DNA of 41,965 nt from Candolleomyces eurysporus (lineage: Eukaryota > Basidiomycota > Agaricomycetes > Agaricales > Psathyrellaceae), in NCBI GenBank assembly GCA_027579435.1, contig JANBPK010001257.1, forward strand, positions 1-41,965, in the 5' to 3' direction. The notes under the pieces were generated by a model that had not been told where the DNA came from, did no database searches, and saw only the letters and a list, made by a program, of their open reading frames with translations. This document shows, one piece after another, positions 30,977 to 41,965 of the stretch. The first letter of the stretch is position 1. Each line of letters begins with the position of its first letter. The position numbers and the translations under genes were made by a program.

Positions 30977-33263
30977 TCATCTCCACCCCACCACCCTCCT
31001 CACTCCATCCCTCGCATCGTTCCTCACACCTCCCCTCCTAACAGGCGTCGCAGTGGGCTGCCTATACAGGAGCTTCGCGTTCACACCCATATTCCTCAAC
31101 TCGCTCTCCAGATCTTCTTCACCTTCAGCGTCCCCGTCACGGTTTCCAGTTGTATCATCACGAGTTGGTTGTGGCGGCCGAGGATAAACCAACCCGACCT
31201 GAATGCTCTGCAAGGCCACAATCCCTGTACCAGCACCAGCACCACTCCCATATGGCCTGTGGTGAACTATCGGGCTTGAGGGCAAGGTAGGGAGAATAGG
31301 GGACGAAGGTGCCGAGACGAATGAGGGCGAGGACGGACCACTCGAATCATGCAAATCGTGTTGCCGCTGAATCGCACCGGCCAACTCCAGCCTCGCTTTC
31401 ACGAACGTCCTCAAGCCTTTGGACGTGAATGACGCGCGGTCAACGCGTAAAGTCTCGAGGTGTGGGCAGAGACATTCAGATTCTTCCTCTGCAAGGTCGC
31501 TAGTATCCACAGGGATGGCGACTGAGATGCGGGAGAGTGGAGTGCGTCTGCCTGTTTCGGCTTCTGCGTCGGGGGGNAGATGGTGTCAACGTTTCCAGTT
31601 CCAACCTTGTTGTCTCTTCTTCTTGTTCCACAGAGGGTTCCACGAGGGGCGCCTCAGCACTCGGACCACTGACCGGCTCCTCCACCTCCATCGCCATCTC
31701 ATCCAAGTTGACGATCCCCACATCTTTGTCATCCCCCTCCTCCTCGTCCGAGTCTACTTCATTGAATTTCCCCATGTCATGATACCCCCATTCCTCCCTC
31801 CTCCTTACAGAGATCGGCAACAGCTCCTGCAAATGATAATCACTGGGACTAATATCAATCCCCCACATCGACTCGGGATTATGTCCCAGCGACCTCGCAT
31901 CCTCCACATGCAAATGTTTGAGCAGCGGCATAAGCTTCAAACACTCGATGAACACCACTCCCGTCATCGAGGTTGTCTCAATCTTCCACTTCGTAATGCC
32001 AATCGGATGGTGCACCTGAGCACGAAGGAAACGGATGAGAGGATGTTGGTCTGGGAGCGGAATGGGAAGGGGGACGAGTTTATAGCTGAGCGTCGTAAGC
32101 GCGGGGAGCTGGAGGTGTTCCATAAACACAGGCGAAGCATGGTCGAGGTAGATATCCGTCAAATCCAACGTCGTAAGGTACTGCAAAACGATCGGACTCC
32201 TAGAAGGTACCGGGTTCGTCGTACCATCCGAGTCGGTTGAGGACGGGGTGAGGGTGTCCACCGGCGCCTGATCCCCAAATCCAGGAGGCAGCCTCGAATG
32301 TGGATACACAGTCAAGTTTATCCTGAGCCTCGTGAGGTTAGGACATGCCTCGACTAGACCGCACGCATCGGTAGAGCTGAAAAAGCTCAAAGGCACCATC
32401 GAACTCGCACCAATATCAATTTCCTCCATTTGCTGCCACTGTAAAGGTAACCGAAGGAAATCATCGTCCACCGATTCCCACACCACTCTCTTCAATTTTG
32501 GTGCACGCCACAAACGTGCACTGAGAGCTCGAGTGCCGCGTGTCGGGTGTCCAGGGGGAACGGGTAGGTGGAGCACGACCGATTCAAGATTGGGAAGGTC
32601 CGAATCCGACAGTTTCGCAAACATGGAGTAGACGTCGTCCGGGAGGTCCAGTTCGAGGGTGCGGATTTGGCTTGAATAGCTGATCACAGCTTGGGGGAAT
32701 ATTTGTTCTGTGCCGAATGCGTAGCGGAGGGTATTGGGCCAATAGAGGGAGATGGTAAGGCGGGTATCCTTGGTGAGCCCGAGCCACCACTTGAGGCACT
32801 CCAAACGTGCTTCGGTAGCTTCAAGGTGCTCGTCTTCGTTCTTGCCTCTCGGAATAGGTATATGGATTGAGGACCACAAGGCCGGTGTCGATAGTGCGAG
32901 ATTACGCCATGGACGGCATATGTGGGTGAGCAGGATCGGCGCGTCGGATGCGCTCATTACTGGAAGGTGTTCGGAGGGCAGGCAATGGAGAAAGACTTCC
33001 TGTAGAAGTTCTTTGGGAAGTCGGCGCATCGGATGGATGAGGGCCTGGTGCGCTTCGATCTGCCCGCTAAGCTTTGTCTGCTTGGCGAGGAGGGCATCCA
33101 GAACACGCTGAGCAACGGCGACCTCGCAGTTGAGCGCGGCTAGCTCGTTGAGGGGTGCCTCGAGAAAGGCTCTGATTTGATTGACTTGGATGTTGGACGG
33201 GATGAGGTTGGTCCCAAGCATATCGCGAACGGGTGAGTTAGACGGGGTGTCGTCGCTGGACAT
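30977..33263 (-). CDS. F-box protein, coiled-coil plus leucine-rich region
   Basis: Single exon of 761 aa when N 31577 (after a G6 run) is dropped; with the N kept, the frame stops at 31500 and the rest appears as a separate frame. ATG 33261-33263. Residues ~25-75 are a helical/coiled-coil stretch (LNELAALNCEVAVAQRVLDA) followed by an F-box (~77-131: IHPMRRLPKELLQEVFLHCL ... CRPWRNLALSTPALWSSIHI). This is the standard layout of the large Agaricomycete F-box family. The middle (~150-480) has irregular leucine-rich strands such as LTTLDLTDIYLDHASPVF; an acidic linker (~500-560) follows and the C-terminal part is low-complexity. F-box proteins dock substrates to SCF through SKP1; the substrate is unknown. 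Confidence 0.88.
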
Positions 33264-33509
33264 GATGGCTGTTCGCTGTTGAGAGCATTGGCGCCGGTCT
33301 TGCAGTTGTCGGCATCATTGGTGTTGTTTGTGGCTGTTCTGCATTGTATCCGAACTCGACTGTCCTTTGTGTCGTCTGCTGCCAGTGCTGGTATCGCAGG
33401 GCGAGTCTGAGCGGGTCGATGATCAATCGACGATAACGATGAGGAAGGAACTACACGATGGGTGGTACTGACGTAGAAGACACCGCTCCTATGGCTCACA
33501 TGGCATGTC
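33264..33509. other. Spacer between tandem minus-strand genes
   Basis: 246 bp between the stop of the acidic-tailed gene and the F-box ATG. It must hold a terminator and the F-box promoter; no clear TATA box seen. Confidence 0.4.
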
Positions 33510-34237
33510 TCAATCATCCTCGTCGCTATCCTCTTCATCCTCATCCTCTTCTTCGCCCTCTTCGTCCTCCTCGTCTTCATCGTCCTCATCCTCATTGTCT
33601 CCTTCGGCCTGGGTTTGACCCCGTTGCTGTGTTGTTGGTGCATGACTGGTGGTTCCAGTGGCCATCTTCCTTGCCTGGGCTGCCCGTTTCTGCTCTTCTC
33701 TCTCCTCATCTATTGGAAGTAACTGATCCAGAGCGAGCTCTTTCCATCTGAATTGGCCGTTCACTCCTCCACCTGCAAATCCCATGTCTTCAAATAGCGC
33801 TCTTGAGGTGGGGTCATACGGAATGCGGGGTTTGACCGCTGGATGCTTGATGCTGGTTGGATTGCCGTAGGGGTAGGATGGGTGAACTTGGGAAGGCAAA
33901 TCTGTTTCAGGGAAAGCTTATGAGGTTGTGCACTGCAGTAAGAAATACTGTAAGACGTACAGACGTGGGCACTGTCGGAGTCGTCGGGGTTTGGTGGAAC
34001 CATGTGAGGGGGGATTTCAAGCTCTGCAGACAGACGGTATTCAGTCAGATATGTACATAGAATAAAGACTTTTGCTTACCATTGTCATCTAACTCTCCTT
34101 TGATATACTCTGGCGTATCAATTGTATCCAGAGTGAGGAGCTCATTCCTCGTCATGTGAAGATAGCAAAATGTCAGGTCCTATGAAGCGAGTCAGTAAGC
34201 ACTTCCGGTGGATCTTGTGCTTCATGCTAACCGTCAT
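33510..34237 (-). CDS. Hypothetical protein with acidic tail
   Basis: Exons in transcription order 34237-34232 (only ATG ACG), 34179-34080, 34023-33961 and 33901-33510; 186 aa with consistent phases. Reads MTDLTFCYLHMTRNELLTLD, then IDTPEYIKGELDDNELEIPP, a proline-rich linker, DMGFAGGGVNGQFRWKELAL and DQLLPIDEEREEQKR, and ends in a long Asp/Glu run. The 6-nt first coding exon is an inference from splice phase; if wrong, translation may begin at the internal MTRNELL. I do not recognise the family. An acidic tail of this kind is seen in small subunits of nuclear complexes (APC/C, chromatin, RNA polymerase), but I found no motif to support any of them. Confidence 0.7.
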
Positions 34238-34921
34238 CGCGAGTGAAATAATAAAGCGCTAATTCATGGTGGTTGAATGCCAAACCAGAATCTCAACAAC
34301 GCGAGCCTCTGCAAATCGACGCGTCGCGTTGTTTGCCTTTTCCGTTGATGCCAAGCAAGGAACGCACCGCCACCAGTCAAAGCAACCGGTATCGCCACCT
34401 GTTCCTCCTCCGCGACTTTCGGAGCTAGGCATGGATTAGCCAAGCGCCCTCGTAGCACTCTCAAAACCGGAGATAGAGAGTAGCTAGTGAGAGAATGAAT
34501 TCAGTGCGGATTATCGGTAGTATTATAGCGCCAAAAAAGCAGTCGGCAGTATGTAACGTACTTGTGAGTACTATGCAGCAGTCAGTAAAGGGAACAGGTG
34601 GCGCTTTTAAATACGATAATATATACAAACGAGAGACGAGTCAATAAATGTTTAGACATACTGACATGCCAGTGGAAGGAAAGGGGAAAGAGAGAAGATG
34701 ATGTAAACCAACAAATTCCAAATAGCTAATCAAGAAAAAANCTGAAGATCGAAGGTAAATAGGCAACCGAAGGCCGAGAAAATAAGGTATTGTAGTTTTC
34801 CACGAAACCAATAGAAAGAAATTGACTGTCAGAAGAACCAGAAATAGCAAAGCAAGGAGCGGAAGGGTTGATGAGAGTGTATGGTAAAGAACGTAGGCAT
34901 TGATGCACAGTCAGTCAGTCA
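34238..34921. other. Intergenic region, no gene seen
   Basis: 684 bp between two minus-strand genes; AT-rich near 34600-34900, consistent with 3' flank of the left-transcribed gene at 34922-36028. N 34741 follows an A-run. Short frames only. Confidence 0.5.
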
Positions 34922-36028
34922 TTATGGACTTTGATTTTGTTGAATCGTTGATGGAGGTTGTCCAGCGGCGGCATCAAGTTTGGCGTCAGGATTGGCGTTG
35001 GTGGGCGTTGAGCAATCATCTAGCGAGGAGGACGATTGCGTTGGAAAGTTGGATACATTGAGCATTACGCTCCGGCGGTTCGAGACTGAGAGCGAATCAA
35101 ATGAAGTCTCGACCTGCGAGGCATTTAGAGGGAAGTGAGGGTCGATCTCTTCTTCCCAAACACCACCCTGCTCTTCCTCCTCCACTTGTTGCTGCACAAC
35201 TTCTACTATCCGAGTCCGCTCTGGTAGGGGTGGTGGTGGGGGCGATGCGATCAGGATGGAGCGCAGGGGAGCAGAAGGATCGATGGGGGTCGAAGGTTTT
35301 GAGGAAACGGGAGTAGACGACCTAGGGGTTGGCGCGCTTTTGGCCGCAGGAGCAGCACTAGAATTGCAACGACTTCTAACTTCGGGAGATACGGGCTCGG
35401 ATGGCGGTTTCCCATCCAAAGAACTGTTACTAGAGTTCTCCGAATCGTTCTTCGCACCCTCCTCACCCTCCACTTTCTCCGTCGGCGCAGCGGCCTCCTT
35501 CATGTCCTTCTTCGACACCTTCTTCCATAGCTGCTTGCTCGCTTCCTTCATTTTCTTCCCTAGAACCACAAGAGGGTCGTTCGGGTCGTAGCCCCCGGCG
35601 TGTTCCCTGCGCTGCCTCTCCTTCTCCATGGCGGCAGCAATCTGCTTCATCCTTGCCTCGGCCAATTCCTCCTCCGTCCACATGGGATTCGTCCCTGCAT
35701 TATATCTCGGTCCCTGATCCGGGTCTTGATATCCTCGCCGCCTTCTCACCAGCTGTGCCCTCGCCGCCATGCCAAGCGGTGCAGTCGACCGCCTCTTGCG
35801 TGGCGCAAGCTCCGGCAACGGAGCGAACTTGACGTTCAAGGAGGGCCGTCGGGTGGTGGGTAGTGACGAGCAGGAAGCCGAAGTCGCACATGACGAGTCC
35901 AGTGCGCCTGTTGGCGACGAGCTCTGAGGCGATGAGGTGAGTGATGTGGGTACGGAGCTCGGGATCTCTAGTGTAAGCGCTTTAGAGAACACGATCTCGA
36001 GCTGCGCTGGCGTTTCGCCCTCTGCCAT
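34922..36028 (-). CDS. Conserved low-complexity hypothetical protein
   Basis: Single exon of 368 aa, ATG 36026-36028, stop TAA 34922-34924. Serine/proline-rich N terminus, then a basic conserved block SLNVKFAPLPELAPRKRRST, APLGMAARAQLVRRRRGYQD (~63-100), a charged helix (EEELAEARMKQIAAAMEKER ... QRREHAGGYDPNDPLVVLGK) and a long disordered Ser/Pro-rich tail with a PPPPPLPER motif. I recall the 'KFAPLPEL.PRKRR...PLG.AARA' block from other unnamed basidiomycete proteins. The basic block could be a nuclear localisation or nucleic-acid-binding element; no enzyme motif is present. Function unknown. Confidence 0.75.
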   Translation of the reverse strand: MAEGETPAQLEIVFSKALTLEIPSSVPTSLTSSPQSSSPTGALDSSCATSASCSSLPTTRRPSLNVKFAPLPELAPRKRRSTAPLGMAARAQLVRRRRGYQDPDQGPRYNAGTNPMWTEEELAEARMKQIAAAMEKERQRREHAGGYDPNDPLVVLGKKMKEASKQLWKKVSKKDMKEAAAPTEKVEGEEGAKNDSENSSNSSLDGKPPSEPVSPEVRSRCNSSAAPAAKSAPTPRSSTPVSSKPSTPIDPSAPLRSILIASPPPPPLPERTRIVEVVQQQVEEEEQGGVWEEEIDPHFPLNASQVETSFDSLSVSNRRSVMLNVSNFPTQSSSSLDDCSTPTNANPDAKLDAAAGQPPSTIQQNQSP

Positions 36029-37347
36029 CGTTTTCCGATAGGTTCCGTTCAGGGATATGCAGAGGTGGGTAGGGGTGATGAGAGTGTCGTGGCGATGGAT
36101 AGGTGGTGGGTGGGGGCCTATCCGTCCGTCCTTGGTATTAAAGCCTCTTCAGTGGTCTTGTACCGAGTCTGGGAGATCGTCAGATGAAGCAAGAAGAGTA
36201 TTCTGATGGGATATATAGGGAGTTGGGCAGTGTACGTGGTATAAAATCTGTTGATCTCCCCGTAGCGCGCGTGTTGATCCCAGTCGAGGGCCGCTGAATC
36301 CACCTTCCGTCCCGAAATCCAAAATTCCAATCCGTCCGAGTCGTAGCAGAAGAAGCAGTGGGCTCTCAAAGCACTGTCTGTGCCGTCTTTCGTCGCGAGT
36401 CTTCCTCGAAATTGTCGTAAATCAACCCTTTTGTCCAAGATGAGACAACAAGGGTGTTCGGCGCCTTGCCCAAGGTTCTGAATCGAGCTGCCAGGGACGA
36501 CGTCGGAGATCGTTCGGCGCCGCTTCTAGACTTGGGTATGGCTTGGAGAGGCCAGAGAAAGGCGGCCTCGTCGTCGGAAACGAAGGGGGAGGGAGAGCAG
36601 ATGAAGGAAAAACGGTAAAAGAGGGCAAGGGGTAACACCGGTCGCAAACTTTGGGATCATTTTCCTCCGGTGCGGTGATGGGGGGACCACGCTTGGCATA
36701 ATTAGCACATGGGATTATGAATTCGTTCACCTCGGCAAATCAGATAGACCTCGACCTGCCAATCCGTTCCAGCGGTGATAGTTGGCATTCAGCGAAATTA
36801 TACTCCACAACGTGCTGTAATATCTTATGTACACAGTCTCAAAACCAGCTAAACAGCAAAATTAAACATAGCAGTGCCGAACGTCAGGAATCGGGTTGCC
36901 AACCACTCGTCTCGGAGAGCGCCCAGGCAACGCAGAAATACCACCGTCGGCTTCCAAGAGTTCTTCAGGGGCATCATACATATCAAACCGCTCTTTTTCC
37001 TATTTCTGTAACATCTGTCTTTTCCTTTCCATCGCCTCCTTCGCTCACTGGGACGATGGGCCATAGCTGGGGTGTTCATGGGGGNTGGGGGGNCGCAAGA
37101 GGGTGGTTGGAGAGGGGCCCACAAACGTCCTCTGCGATAACAAGCAGGACGATGCTGTTAGCAACGCACAAGCTGTCCGCTGGTCACCACCTGGGATGAG
37201 GGAGGGGACGCATGGGCCTTCTCATGATGGAGTCAAGCCACGACGACCGACGAATCAGCCGCCTTTCGACGCGAACGGAGAAATTTCGCAAATCCTGTAT
37301 CAGGCAAAACTTGAAGGTCTTGACAGCGAAGTGATAACCGTCGACTG
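36029..37347. other. 1.3-kb intergenic region
   Basis: Lies between the start of the 368-aa gene and the end of UPF1. A 106-codon minus frame (36438-36118) has reasonable composition but no motifs or start context I trust. N 37085 and 37093 sit in a G-rich run. No gene is supported. Confidence 0.5.
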
Positions 37348-40300
37348 CTAGAAGACGGTCACACCGGATTGTGTCCCAGCATATTGCGACTTCATATCGT
37401 CCATGTCATTGGCGTCATCCTGACTCTTGTAGTCGTACTGGGAGATGCTGCCCACATCGCTCGTGCCAGTAACCGACGCCGATCCAAACGACGAGCGACG
37501 ACGGAGGCGATCGCTCTGGGAGAAGGTCAGGTTATGGCTACTGCCGACAACGCTGCTGTTATCCGTGACACTGGGCCCTGCATCTTGGGAAACGATGGAG
37601 GAAGCGTAACTGTACGTGCTACGCTTTCCACCATTGCCACGAGACATTCCAGGTCCATAAGGACCAGGAGCGTTGAACATAGGCAGGTTAGAGGAATAGG
37701 TCGCCTGGGAGCGAAGAGATTGAGCATCAGACGGGATATAGCCAAGCGAGTCGTGTGCGCGATAGAAGCTGGCATCGAAGCGAGATGGGGTGCCAGAACG
37801 ACGGCCGTTGTCTGGATCAATCAAATTCTATCAGTTTGTCTGGATCGGAGAAGCATCGATGATCCACTCACGGTCCACAGGCATTCCCGAAGTCGACAGA
37901 TATTCTCTGGCGCTTGTTTCATGTCGTCGGTATTCCATGGACTTCATCATTGATCGACGAGGCTTGCTGAATTGGATCATGCTAGGCTGCAGGTTACTGA
38001 GAGGGCCTTCGACAAGAACGTCCTTTTCCTTGTAATGGGTCAGGAGGTAATGCCACAGGGGATGCTAGATCGAAAGCGGATCATCAGCAATCTAATTAGA
38101 CATCAACTGCAACCGGTTTCCTCACCTTGCTGAGAACCTTGGGATTGCCCAGAATTACAACGCCATACTTGGCTCGGGTCAGAGCGACATTGAGACGCCG
38201 AGGGTCGTTGAGGAAACCAATGCCTTGATGTTCATTGCTCCGGACACAACTCAAGATGATATAATCCTTCTCCCGTCCTTGGAAGGCATCGACACTGGCA
38301 ACTTCGATTTCCTTGTAAAGGTCCTTCTTCAAAGACCCATTGAACTGCATGTAGTTCACAATGTAGGAGCGTTGTCCTTCGTAGGGTGTGATGACACCGA
38401 TTTGGTTCGGGACAACACCACTCTTGAAGAACTTGGTCACAATCTTCTCGACGTTTGAAGCTTCAGTCCTGTAACGAGTTAGCGCCCCACTTTCAGACTT
38501 TCACGAGGGATTAACTCACCTGTTCAAGAAGGATGTGCCACTGCTCGAAATTTCTTCTTGGCCAAGGTTCTGGTAGAAGAACATAGGCGTGTCGGGGGCC
38601 GGCCAAGGGAAGTCGACGTTCTTCCTCAAGCGCTCCGGAGCGGTAACACCGTTCTGCAGAGTGCCTTCATAGAACATGTTCGAGGGGAACTCGGACAAGC
38701 AAGGGTGCATTCGGTACTGGACCTGAAGTCGGATAGGCCTGTTTCCGAGAAGCACCAGGCGCTCGAAGAGGGACTGAGTCAGGCCTGCTCGAGCAGCCTT
38801 CTTGTTCATGATGACTGGGCCGAGTTGCTGATGGTCGCCTACAAGGACAACCTGCTTGCATCCGAGAACAAGAGGAATCATACATTCTGTAAGACAGAGA
38901 AAGTTAGCTTTGTTAAAATATAACAGAATGCTTCCACATACCGGGCTCGGCAGCTTGGGTAGCTTCATCAATGAGTACCGTCCTGAACCTCAGCTTACTC
39001 AAGCGAGGATCACCAGCTCCAACACAAGTGCAGCAAATAACATCAGCAGCGCCCAAAATCTCCTTCTCGCACTGCCTGATCAACGTCTTGTATTTCCTCT
39101 CATCATTACTGCTCAGCTCTCCCTGCTCGTTCTTCAGCTGAATCAGCTTCTGCAATTCGACGTGTGTGGTACTATTGGCCACTTGTTGGTGCAAGGTCAG
39201 GAAGCTGATGCTCGAATCAAGGGCTTCACGAGACTTGGCCGTCAGCCGTACAACCTTGAGGCCCGTGGCATGGATCTTCTCGGTCAGCTGGTCGACGGCG
39301 ACGTTTGAAGGTGCACAGACAAGAACTTGACCCGGGTTCATTTTTGCCAAGTGATAGACGATGGAGGCAGATGTGACCGTTTTTCCTGTACCAGGCGGTC
39401 CTTGGATAAGACTGAGTGGCTTCTGGAGCACGCTCTTGACGGCATACATCTGGGAGTGGTTGAGTTCTGGAAGCCCGGGTGCGGAGAAGCGCTTGGGCAT
39501 TTGGGTCCGGAGGGCTTGTGATTCGACTTCATGCCCGAGAAGTTTATGATACTAGTGAAAATTCAGTACCCAGTAGGGCAATCCAATCCGGTGCACTTAC
39601 AATGTATCCGCTCACACTCTTCTCGTCGATTGCGAAAGTTTTCATCGCCAATTGCATCCGATCGAAGCTAGTCGATTTCCAGACGAAATCCGCCGCGAAG
39701 TTGTGATTGCATTCGGAAGGAACGCCTTCCGTTCTTCGTAACTCCAATCCAATCTCATCAGAGACATCTGCGATTGGTTAGCCCTGTACTGCGGAAGAAG
39801 GAAAAAAAAATACGTACTGTTGGGAATTTTGATAACGTGGCCGACGCCTTCCCATGGCTTGTGCAACTCTCCCTGGTATCGAAGACGAAGTTCGTCTCCA
39901 ACGGCCAATCTCACTTCCCCGCTCTCCAGCTTTGGCAAGGAGAACCACGCGACTCGCTTTTGATTCAACCCCAAATCCCATCTGACTGTGATGTCTGTCT
40001 GAGTTTGGCTTTCCTTGAGCCGCTTGTCGTAGTCAGCTTCGATTTTGACAAGGGGCCCGAAGATATTTTGGTATTGGTAAGCGTCCTCATATCGAGGCAA
40101 GATAGGCTGGGGTTCATCATCAACTCCAGGCTTCTCCAGGTCTTCCAACGTGGCATGAACGTTCTCGCGCCACATATCTTCGAGACGGTTGATGTCCTTG
40201 AAAGAGATCTGACGAGAACGAAGTTGTTCTTGTTCAGTGGGAGGCTTGACAAGCCAAGACAAGAACGAGCGGTCATCAATGAGGGGAGCCCATAACGCAG

Positions 40301-40999
40301 CATTCCAAGAGATATCCTTTGAAATGGCAGCACATGGCTGTCTATTGTTAACCGCAGTCAGTCAATTCATCCACTTGCGGGGGAACCGAATTACGTACCT
40401 GCAGAGAAGAACGACGACGGTATCGCTCTTGGCCGGAATGAACCCAAGCATAAACACGTTCTTGCTACCACAGTTGTAACATTCCGGTGTGGTTTCTCCC
40501 AGAGGGCTTTCGGCGTGAAGAATGACTTCCTTGTGTTTGGCACGAACAAGATGATTGACAATATGGGAAGCCGAGGTGTTTCCACGCGAATTGCAGAACC
40601 ACTTGGAGCAAATGAGGCATTTCACGACGGATGCTGGGTTGTGAATACCGCAGTAACTAGNAAAAAATGGTTCAGCAACAGAAGAATCAAAAATTGGCGC
40701 CACAAATCATACCTGCAGGCATGGGGTGGTAAATCAACCGCACCCTCATCCTTGAGATCGTCCAGAACAGCATCGAAGTCTTCTTCGAGAACGCCATTCT
40801 TCTCGCCGTCCGCCGCATAATGTTGACTGTGCCCATTAGAGCTCGAAGAAGGGTTGTATTCGGAGAGCGAGAGACTCGACATATCGACCGAGACGCCATC
40901 CTGGGTATTGGCGGTGTAGACCGACGACGTATCGTCAACAACGCCAATTCCGCCATACGAAGACGCTGAATCGTATTGGAAGTTATCGAAGGAATCCAT
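37348..40999 (-). CDS. UPF1: UPF1/NAM7 RNA helicase (nonsense-mediated decay)
   Basis: Exons in transcription order 40999-40713, 40656-40399, 40341-39818, 39767-39601, 39551-38942, 38886-38520, 38468-38126, 38064-37872 and 37811-37348; 1070 aa, all phases fit. The N-terminal ~95 residues are Ser/acidic and disordered. A cysteine/histidine-rich (CH) UPF2-binding domain follows ([20 protein letters not shown] ... [15 protein letters not shown]). Superfamily 1 helicase motifs: GPPGTGKT (~463-470), [22 protein letters not shown] (~606-616), GDHQQLGP (~632-639), [16 protein letters not shown] and [10 protein letters not shown]. The tail after ~865 is Ser/Gln-rich with several SQ pairs (SFSQS-like, SISQY, YKSQ), resembling the SQ-rich phosphorylated tail of animal UPF1. 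UPF1 uses ATP to move on RNA and triggers decay of transcripts with premature stops. N 40661 is in an intron. Confidence 0.97.
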
Positions 41000-41965
41000 G
41001 GTGAATGGTGGTCGTAAAGAGGAAGAGCAACAGCTTTGAGCTCACCGTTCTCGACGATGACTAAGCCCGGTTCAAGCCATGCTTCGACTTGACTCGGACT
41101 TACGCCCACAGCCTTCTGGGCGCTACGAGAACATTGAAAAAATAGCCTTTAGGTAGGTATCTACTTTCTCAGCTAATGAATGGTATGGTGCAGACGTGGT
41201 TAATGGCTCACAGGCATCGGGACATATTTTTCATGGTTTCCAATGACGTCTCTGGAGTGGATACAGCCCCGATACTCATCGACTCCCAGTCTACTCATCA
41301 TGCTCGAAGAGACCGCTGATGCTGCCTAGTGCCTCGAAGACTTCTTCTGTGTGCACTCTGAACTACACGTGTCGCGGTTCCAACTCGACCCGCCCAATGT
41401 TCCCCACCTAGCAAACGACGCAACTCTACCCTTGTGGTCCTTCTCTTTCCTGCCGTCTGGATATGAAACAAATCCTTCACAGTACAAGCCAGCCTTTCTT
41501 GATGAACATATCGGTGTCTACGGCAAGTCACGCTTGGACACTGGACAGCGTGTTGTTTGATTATGTCGTTCGGTTTGACGTGGAACAATGGCTGTATCCG
41601 GTTCAGAACTACTCCAGATCTTGGATAGAGCTCGTCTAACTGCCAAAAGATGTTAGAAATAACAAAGGAAGATGGCCGATAGGATCGCACTGGTCGCCGA
41701 ACATCGATCTCAACGAGGCCATGGACAAGGACGCCCTTTCTCGAGGTATGTGGGCAAGTATAACAACAGGTTACTACCTTACAAGGTGGGGAAGATCAAG
41801 TACCCCCCGCCGGAGGAACTGATGAAGATCTTGTGCGGGGTGATCGTTCATAAGTAAAAATGCACTATTGCTACGCATCCTCTCGTCTTCGTCTTTAGGC
41901 CTGCCAGCACGATAATACACCTGAAACACTGGAAGTTTTGCTAAGGTTATCTATGAAGTCAGATC
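41000..41965. other. UPF1 upstream region and unresolved right edge
   Basis: The first ~150 bp contain the UPF1 5' UTR/promoter. From about 41200 the plus strand has short coding-like pieces: 41351-41560 (FQLDPPNVPHLANDATLPLW ... PSGYETNPSQYKPAFLDEHI) and 41672-41857 (starting MADRIALVAEHRSQRGHGQG, with a possible donor ggtatgt at about 41737). They could be exons of one plus-strand gene running off the window or a decayed gene. I do not recognise a family. Confidence 0.35.

Noticed and set aside
36118..36438. 106-codon minus frame upstream of the 368-aa gene
   Set aside because: No family motif, no splice link to the downstream gene, and shadow frames on both strands.
38558..39308. Plus-strand frames over UPF1 (121 and 150 codons)
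   Set aside because: They are antisense shadows of the strongly conserved UPF1 helicase exons.

Overview
This window looks like nuclear DNA of a basidiomycete fungus, most likely an Agaricomycete. Genes are cut by many short GT-AG introns (about 50-75 nt). The gene families fit too: a NACHT/STAND protein with the typical mushroom-fungus C-terminal domain, a DUF6589-like remnant, a DUF7025-type AAA ATPase and a coiled-coil plus F-box protein. I see no CRISPR array, operon or convincing tRNA/rRNA. All gene models are by eye from splice signals, frame and family motifs.

Layout. 1-13.3 kb is accessory: a decayed DUF6589-like fragment (~307-630), a ~1300-aa NACHT/STAND gene (928-5140, +), and a convergent tail-anchored AAA ATPase gene (6661-9199, -). 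An old, internally deleted copy of the last STAND exon plus the AAA gene lies at ~11428-13339. A ~600-bp inverted-repeat element (10252-10853) sits between the two copies. 13.4-20.6 kb is dense and mostly housekeeping: an ABM-fold monooxygenase-like gene (-), a type I glutamine synthetase-like gene (+, 14 coding exons, some tiny), mitochondrial ribosomal protein bL27m (-), SKP1 (+) and the mRNA capping guanylyltransferase (+). 20.6-30.9 kb is gene-poor. It holds one confident gene, a conserved basidiomycete hypothetical (24420-25199, -), and between ~26 and 29.5 kb many single N bases and a cluster of ACGCGT motifs. 30.9-41.0 kb is a minus-strand run: F-box protein, an acidic-tailed hypothetical, a basic/low-complexity hypothetical, and the NMD helicase UPF1. 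The right edge (41.0-41.97 kb) is unresolved.

How genes relate. SKP1 and the F-box protein belong to the same SCF ubiquitin-ligase system but are 13 kb apart, so linkage may be chance. The capping enzyme and UPF1 both act on mRNA. The most interesting association is the STAND gene next to a tail-anchored AAA ATPase, because an ancient duplication copied the end of one together with the other.

Sequence quality matters here. Several single N bases directly follow homopolymers inside coding exons. Dropping the N restores the expected protein frame at 2759, 7383, 16201, 19967 and 31577. Homopolymer-length errors without an N also occur (C8 at 4424-4431, C5 at 20260-20264). Apparent frameshifts in this window are therefore mostly assembly artefacts. 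The AAA-gene copy at 12-13.3 kb is different: it has a real internal deletion and a stop codon.
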